Source of the DNA: a bacterium
GTDB lineage: Bacteria > Patescibacteriota > Minisyncoccia > Phycocordibacterales > PALSA-1337
Length of the DNA stretch: 35,686 bases
Direction of reading: 5' to 3'
NCBI GenBank assembly: GCA_025355565.1
Contig: JANXZK010000024.1
Location: forward strand, 1-35,686
The translations under genes were made by a program, and so were the position numbers. Below, in pieces: positions 34,101-35,686 of this stretch. The notes beneath the pieces are model-generated. The model was not told the DNA's origin. It was given only the letters and a program-made list of their open reading frames with translations, and did no database searches. Positions within the stretch are counted from its first letter, which is position 1; every line of letters starts with the position of its first letter.

Positions 34101-34499
34101 CAGTCCTTCATTATATTTCTCTATGAGTTCTTTATCTATACGCGGTTTGTAATAAAAACCTTCGAGGTTAGAGATAGTCACTAGTTGTACTAGATTTCTA
34201 TACCCGATCTCATTCATGGCGAGGAGCACTAGTCTAGAACGACGATTATCTATGCCGGCTTGGACATCTTTCCTCGATCGGGCGGCGACATAGAAATCCA
34301 CGCCGATGATCGGTTTTATCTCCGCTTTCTTGCATGCTTTATAGAATTCGATAGCACCGTACAGATTTCCATTGTCTGTCAATGCGAGCGCGGTCATACC
34401 GTCTTTCTTGGCTTGTCCGACCAGGTCATCGATCTTTGGCAGGGCGGTCAGAAGGGAATAGTGTGAGTGGGTGTGGAGGTGAGTGAAGGGAATGGACAT
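31146..34499 (-). CDS. dnaE: DNA polymerase III alpha subunit with in-frame palindromic insertion
   Basis: A 1117-residue replicative polymerase. The start at 34499 (MSIPFTHLHTHSHYSLL) fits the family N terminus and lies six bases after a TATACT box; an upstream ATG would add nine residues. The N-terminal PHP domain (HTHSHYSLL, LTDNGNLYG, IIGVDFYVA) has substitutions at usual metal ligands (TDN for TDH, HDVYY for NDVHY). The polymerase core carries NIRGSVSGSLVTFLAGITNI, then PDIDMDYADNRRDDVIDYV (catalytic aspartates), and SYGRIAYITAYLKAHFPEIY. A helix-hairpin-helix region (residues ~880-950) and a C-terminal OB-fold (VVLAVIVNDVRLIQTKKNE) follow. Residues ~169-209 (CGSTAGSSPERAFVLSEGER, AVSPAGDASVPFGGTSCSTP) are an extra segment encoded by a 120-bp inverted repeat between the otherwise contiguous YKKVF and SNRLFIEITRH. 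Confidence 0.95.
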   Translation of the reverse strand: MSIPFTHLHTHSHYSLLTALPKIDDLVGQAKKDGMTALALTDNGNLYGAIEFYKACKKAEIKPIIGVDFYVAARSRKDVQAGIDNRRSRLVLLAMNEIGYRNLVQLVTISNLEGFYYKPRIDKELIEKYNEGLIAIIPSFSGEIAQALKGRNQDRAIEFANFYKKVFDCGSTAGSSPERAFVLSEGERAVSPAGDASVPFGGTSCSTPLFSNRLFIEITRHPEIDGHEANMKTLLAFARSQNIPIMAAHDVYYMNPDDRFARETLIRVNSHSDQSEKISDSDEDDFSFISTERADQLFSDLPEALKNTEKIAAACNLELKLGSWVFPALTVESGRNPDDELRHIVYEGFAKRNVEKTPDMEKRAEYELTVIKNKGYSPYFLVVADMLRFARENKILSNIRGSVSGSLVTFLAGITNIDPIAYEIPFERFLNPDRPSAPDIDMDYADNRRDDVIDYVRQKYGADKVAQIGTFGTMMARGAVRDVARAMGFPYDVGDRISKLIPMGSQGFPMTIDKALEDVSELRTAYNQEEDTRRIIDMAKKIEGCARHIGVHAAGVVISPTALTDYTPLQFDPKGEGKVITQYDMYSIEEAGLLKFDFLGLKNLTIIADAIDRIEKIDGVKLDVDTIPVDDKKTFLMLARGETSDLFQLNGDGMTRFLKELKPSTIHDINAMVALYRPGPIDFIPDYIARKHDPSLIKYLDPALERILKKTYGVLVYQDDLLIMAHDLAGYSWIEVDKFRKAVGKKIPEEMAKQKEKFIEGCIQNSKWSEKKAKEIWKWIEPFAAYGFNKAHSVSYGRIAYITAYLKAHFPEIYLSAVLTSEQGETEKVAETIDECKRMGIPVLPPDVNESFSQFTVIKTQTLSRKLPLDSSSLHTYRIRFGLVTIKNFGQGISTAIIDERKRGGKFRSLAEFLDRVKDKNLNKKSLESLVKAGAMDCFGVDRGVLLANMDLMLSYNKESSNTNKDQNSLFGMMTDPSSVPTLKLDPAPNAEMKDRLTWEKELLGLYVSGHPLERYREIITKKDVDIKRSLEKLKDGESVVLAVIVNDVRLIQTKKNETMAFITISDFSGSAEAVVFPRTYAESRALIDTDKCLAVKAVVNSRNGEKGFVIDRVKGL
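33875..33994. repeat. 120-bp inverted-repeat element inserted in dnaE
   Basis: Outer arms agtactgcaggaagttc (33879-33895) and the exact reverse complement (33973-33989) are extended outward by gtgg/cccac with one bulge, and inward by a mismatched stretch and gaaagg/cctttc. The centre holds a second hairpin, gtcgcc-tgct-ggcgac. The length is a multiple of three and the element is read through in frame, adding about 40 residues to the PHP domain. No second copy was found in the window. Confidence 0.85.
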
Positions 34500-34505
34500 G
34501 CTGGT

Positions 34506-34511
34506 AGTATA
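34506..34511 (-). promoter_or_regulatory. -10 box of dnaE
   Basis: Minus-strand TATACT, then ACCAGC, then the ATG of dnaE. The -35 region is poor. The box is part of the divergent control region with rnhB. Confidence 0.5.
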
Positions 34512-34585
34512 GAGTATGTAATGCATGAATGCACGGGATCTCCTGCATGAGCTACGCTCCTACACGTTCCGTGTGAGCGAACAAA

Positions 34586-34594
34586 TGGTAGTAT
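34586..34594 (+). promoter_or_regulatory. Extended -10 of rnhB
   Basis: TGGTAGTAT (hexamer 34589-34594) lies nine bases before the rnhB ATG. Between this and the dnaE start is a possible 8-bp hairpin (gcacggga with ttccgtgt, about 34531-34577, including G-U pairs). Confidence 0.4.
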
Positions 34595-34603
34595 GGTTAC
34601 ATC

Positions 34604-35317
34604 ATGAGAAAGAAAGAATACAAGTATCTGATCGGTATCGATGAAGCGGGTCGAGGTCCGCTCGCTGGCCCAGTAGCTGTCGGCGCATTTCTCATCCCCG
34701 TCAGTAATCTGATGAAAGCACGTGAGATGTTTCGAGGTGTGAGGGAGTCTAAGCAATTGAATCATGAGAAGAGAGAGTATTGGTTTTCCATTATTCAAGA
34801 TGCTAGAGAGAAAGGGTTGATAGATTTTAAGGTGACATTTGAAAGCGAAAAGATCATTGACGATCGACGTCGTGGACTGACCTACGCGATAAAATCCGCA
34901 TTAAAGAAATCTTTGGATAGTGTCGTCGCGAATGTATCGATTCATAGATCTGACGATAACTCTGGTATATTGGATATTTTCTCTCGCGAGACTCTCATAC
35001 GTGACTGCAGAGTGCTCCTGGATGGCGGACTCAGGGCGCCCATCGAGTATCCGGATCAAGAGACTATCATCAAGGGTGATGAAAAGAAGATGGTTATCGC
35101 TCTAGCTTCGATATGCGCCAAAGTCTTGCGAGATAGGAAACTGGTCAAGTTGGCTATAGAATATCCACAATACGGATTTGATATTCACAAGGGATATGGC
35201 ACGAAGGCGCATTATGTTGCGATAAGAAAGTATGGGGTGAGCCCGATTCACAGGAGGAGTTTTTTGAAGGGGGTGACCAAAGCGCGACCATTGATGGATA
35301 AAAAATCGGCGGAATAG
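34604..35317 (+). CDS. rnhB: Ribonuclease HII
   Basis: A 237-residue enzyme that cuts RNA in RNA-DNA hybrids, removing misincorporated ribonucleotides and primers. The catalytic acidic residues are visible in GIDEAGRGPLAGPV (Asp13, Glu14), VLLDGGLRAP (third Asp) and ASICAKVLRD (fourth Asp). Further family features are ESKQLNHEKR and the C-terminal YPQYGFDIHKGYGTKAHYVA, then GVSPIHRRSF. The length is normal (E. coli 198, with a slightly long middle and tail). It is divergent from dnaE with 104 bp between the starts, fitting joint replication and repair functions. No Shine-Dalgarno sequence is seen. Confidence 0.95.
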   Translation: MRKKEYKYLIGIDEAGRGPLAGPVAVGAFLIPVSNLMKAREMFRGVRESKQLNHEKREYWFSIIQDAREKGLIDFKVTFESEKIIDDRRRGLTYAIKSALKKSLDSVVANVSIHRSDDNSGILDIFSRETLIRDCRVLLDGGLRAPIEYPDQETIIKGDEKKMVIALASICAKVLRDRKLVKLAIEYPQYGFDIHKGYGTKAHYVAIRKYGVSPIHRRSFLKGVTKARPLMDKKSAE

Positions 35318-35341
35318 TTGAAAAACTATTTGATCCGCCGA
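35306..35341. terminator. Hairpin at the end of rnhB
   Basis: tcggcgga (35306-35313) pairs with tccgccga (35334-35341), and the inner atagtt/aactat continues the stem. The rnhB stop codon lies inside it. There is no T tract on the plus side, but AAAAA precedes the stem, giving T5 on the minus strand, so it may serve the leftward transcript of the DinD-like gene. Confidence 0.55.
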
Positions 35342-35523
35342 TCGAGGGCACTCCTTAGTGTTTACCAAAGATCTCGGGCTCCTGACCAAAGGAAACTCCG
35401 TAATCCGATCGCGACACCTTCTTATCACTCAGGTCGATGTCATTTATTTAAAGAAAGTCGTTGATCATGGATAGTATAGCATTAATCTGGCAGATTGTTA
35501 GCCTTGCTATTTGTCCACATGTG
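35342..35523. other. Gap between rnhB and the DinD-like remnant
   Basis: 182 bp with no full gene. On the minus strand there is a TGCTATACT (about 35468-35484) four bases before ATG, a six-codon frame ending in TAA at 35448-35450, and, in the same frame after that stop, an open stretch with a protein-like sequence ending in SDYGVSFGQEPEIFGKH and a stop at 35355-35357. This could be a decayed or very small gene; nothing firm can be said. Confidence 0.3.
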
Positions 35524-35686
35524 TCACTCAGAGTTGTGAGGGGTTACCAGTTCAAGATTGGTCATATTATCTCGCAGATTTTCCTTTTTGAGATCTTTTA
35601 GATTCTTGTACTCTCGAGTCGCCATACCTGTCCAAGCTCTACAAATCTCGTCCGTGAGAATGGCGAACTCCACACCTTCCTTCATG
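35524..35686 (-). pseudogene. DinD-like protein, 3' part, possibly frameshifted
   Basis: The frame enters from beyond the window and is open on the minus strand down to a TGA at 35524-35526. It encodes FAILTDEICRAWTGMATREY, then KNLKDLKKENLRDNMTNLEL, the strongly conserved C-terminal core of DNA-damage-inducible protein D (BRO-N/DinD family). The expected helix after NLEL is lost: the frame gives VTPHNSE and stops. Reading one base fewer through the run of four G at 35531-35534 restores a plausible continuation (VTLTTLSDTCGQIARLTICQ), which again stops at 35448. The gene is therefore either frameshifted or naturally truncated. DinD family members are SOS-linked and frequent in mobile regions; the role here is unknown. 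Only about 54 codons are visible. Confidence 0.6.

Noticed and set aside
1-35686. Alternative genetic code with TGA read as glycine
   Set aside because: Several genes (surface protein, DUF192, lepA) end at TGA in the expected place and no conserved protein contains an in-frame TGA.
1-35686. Transposase genes, insertion sequences or integrated phage
   Set aside because: No transposase, integrase or phage structural gene cluster was seen; the tail-fibre-like repeats at the left end are typical of CPR surface proteins.

Overview
The window looks like the chromosome of a Candidate Phyla Radiation (Patescibacteria) bacterium, probably Parcubacteria-like. This is judged from gene content and style, not from a database search. 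The signs are a GNVGIGTxTP-repeat surface protein, a class II (B12-dependent) ribonucleotide reductase, an aspartyl-tRNA synthetase without the bacterial insertion domain, a threonyl-tRNA synthetase without the N-terminal TGS domain, a fused O-antigen-ligase/TPR membrane protein, tightly packed genes, few Shine-Dalgarno sequences, and ordinary use of TGA as a stop.

Layout. 1-2846: the end of a large surface protein and an overlapping DUF192 gene. 2847-3306: a gap holding a strong 164-nt rod-shaped RNA candidate and a DnaA-box/terminator-like element before nrdJ. 3307-5634: class II RNR. 5672-6198: an enlarged RNase P RNA and its terminator. 6302-12256: an envelope pair (O-antigen ligase-like TPR protein, MurJ flippase), then lepA. 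12257-14042: an accessory-looking block with a short RhuM-family protein, a membrane-anchored phospholipase-D-type nuclease and a membrane-anchored OB-fold protein. 14109-17480: a fused ABC exporter and a PIF1-like helicase. 17410-22704 (minus strand): an operon of ECF-type sigma factor, two-TM partner, DUF5666-like protein, MacA-like adaptor, ABC ATPase and MacB-like permease. 22767-22871: an unlisted 34-residue basic protein. 22964-31019: aspS (minus), DHH phosphoesterase, cyclophilin, PD-(D/E)XK nuclease, a Q/P/Y/N-rich surface protein, an unknown protein, thrS (minus). 31146-35317: dnaE (minus) and rnhB (plus), divergent. 35524-35686: the end of a DinD-like gene (minus), apparently damaged.

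Two signals stand out. The first is a 120-bp inverted-repeat element inserted in frame inside dnaE, adding about 40 residues to the PHP domain, in the manner of the palindromic elements known from Rickettsia genes. The second is a recurrent arrangement in which a -10 box, often extended (TGn), ends only 6-9 nt before the start codon of at least seven genes on both strands, suggesting that leaderless mRNAs are common in this organism.

Functionally, the window combines replication and repair (nrdJ, dnaE, rnhB, PIF1, a PD-(D/E)XK nuclease), translation (lepA, aspS, thrS, rnpB), cell-envelope building and surface proteins, and an efflux operon led by its own sigma factor.
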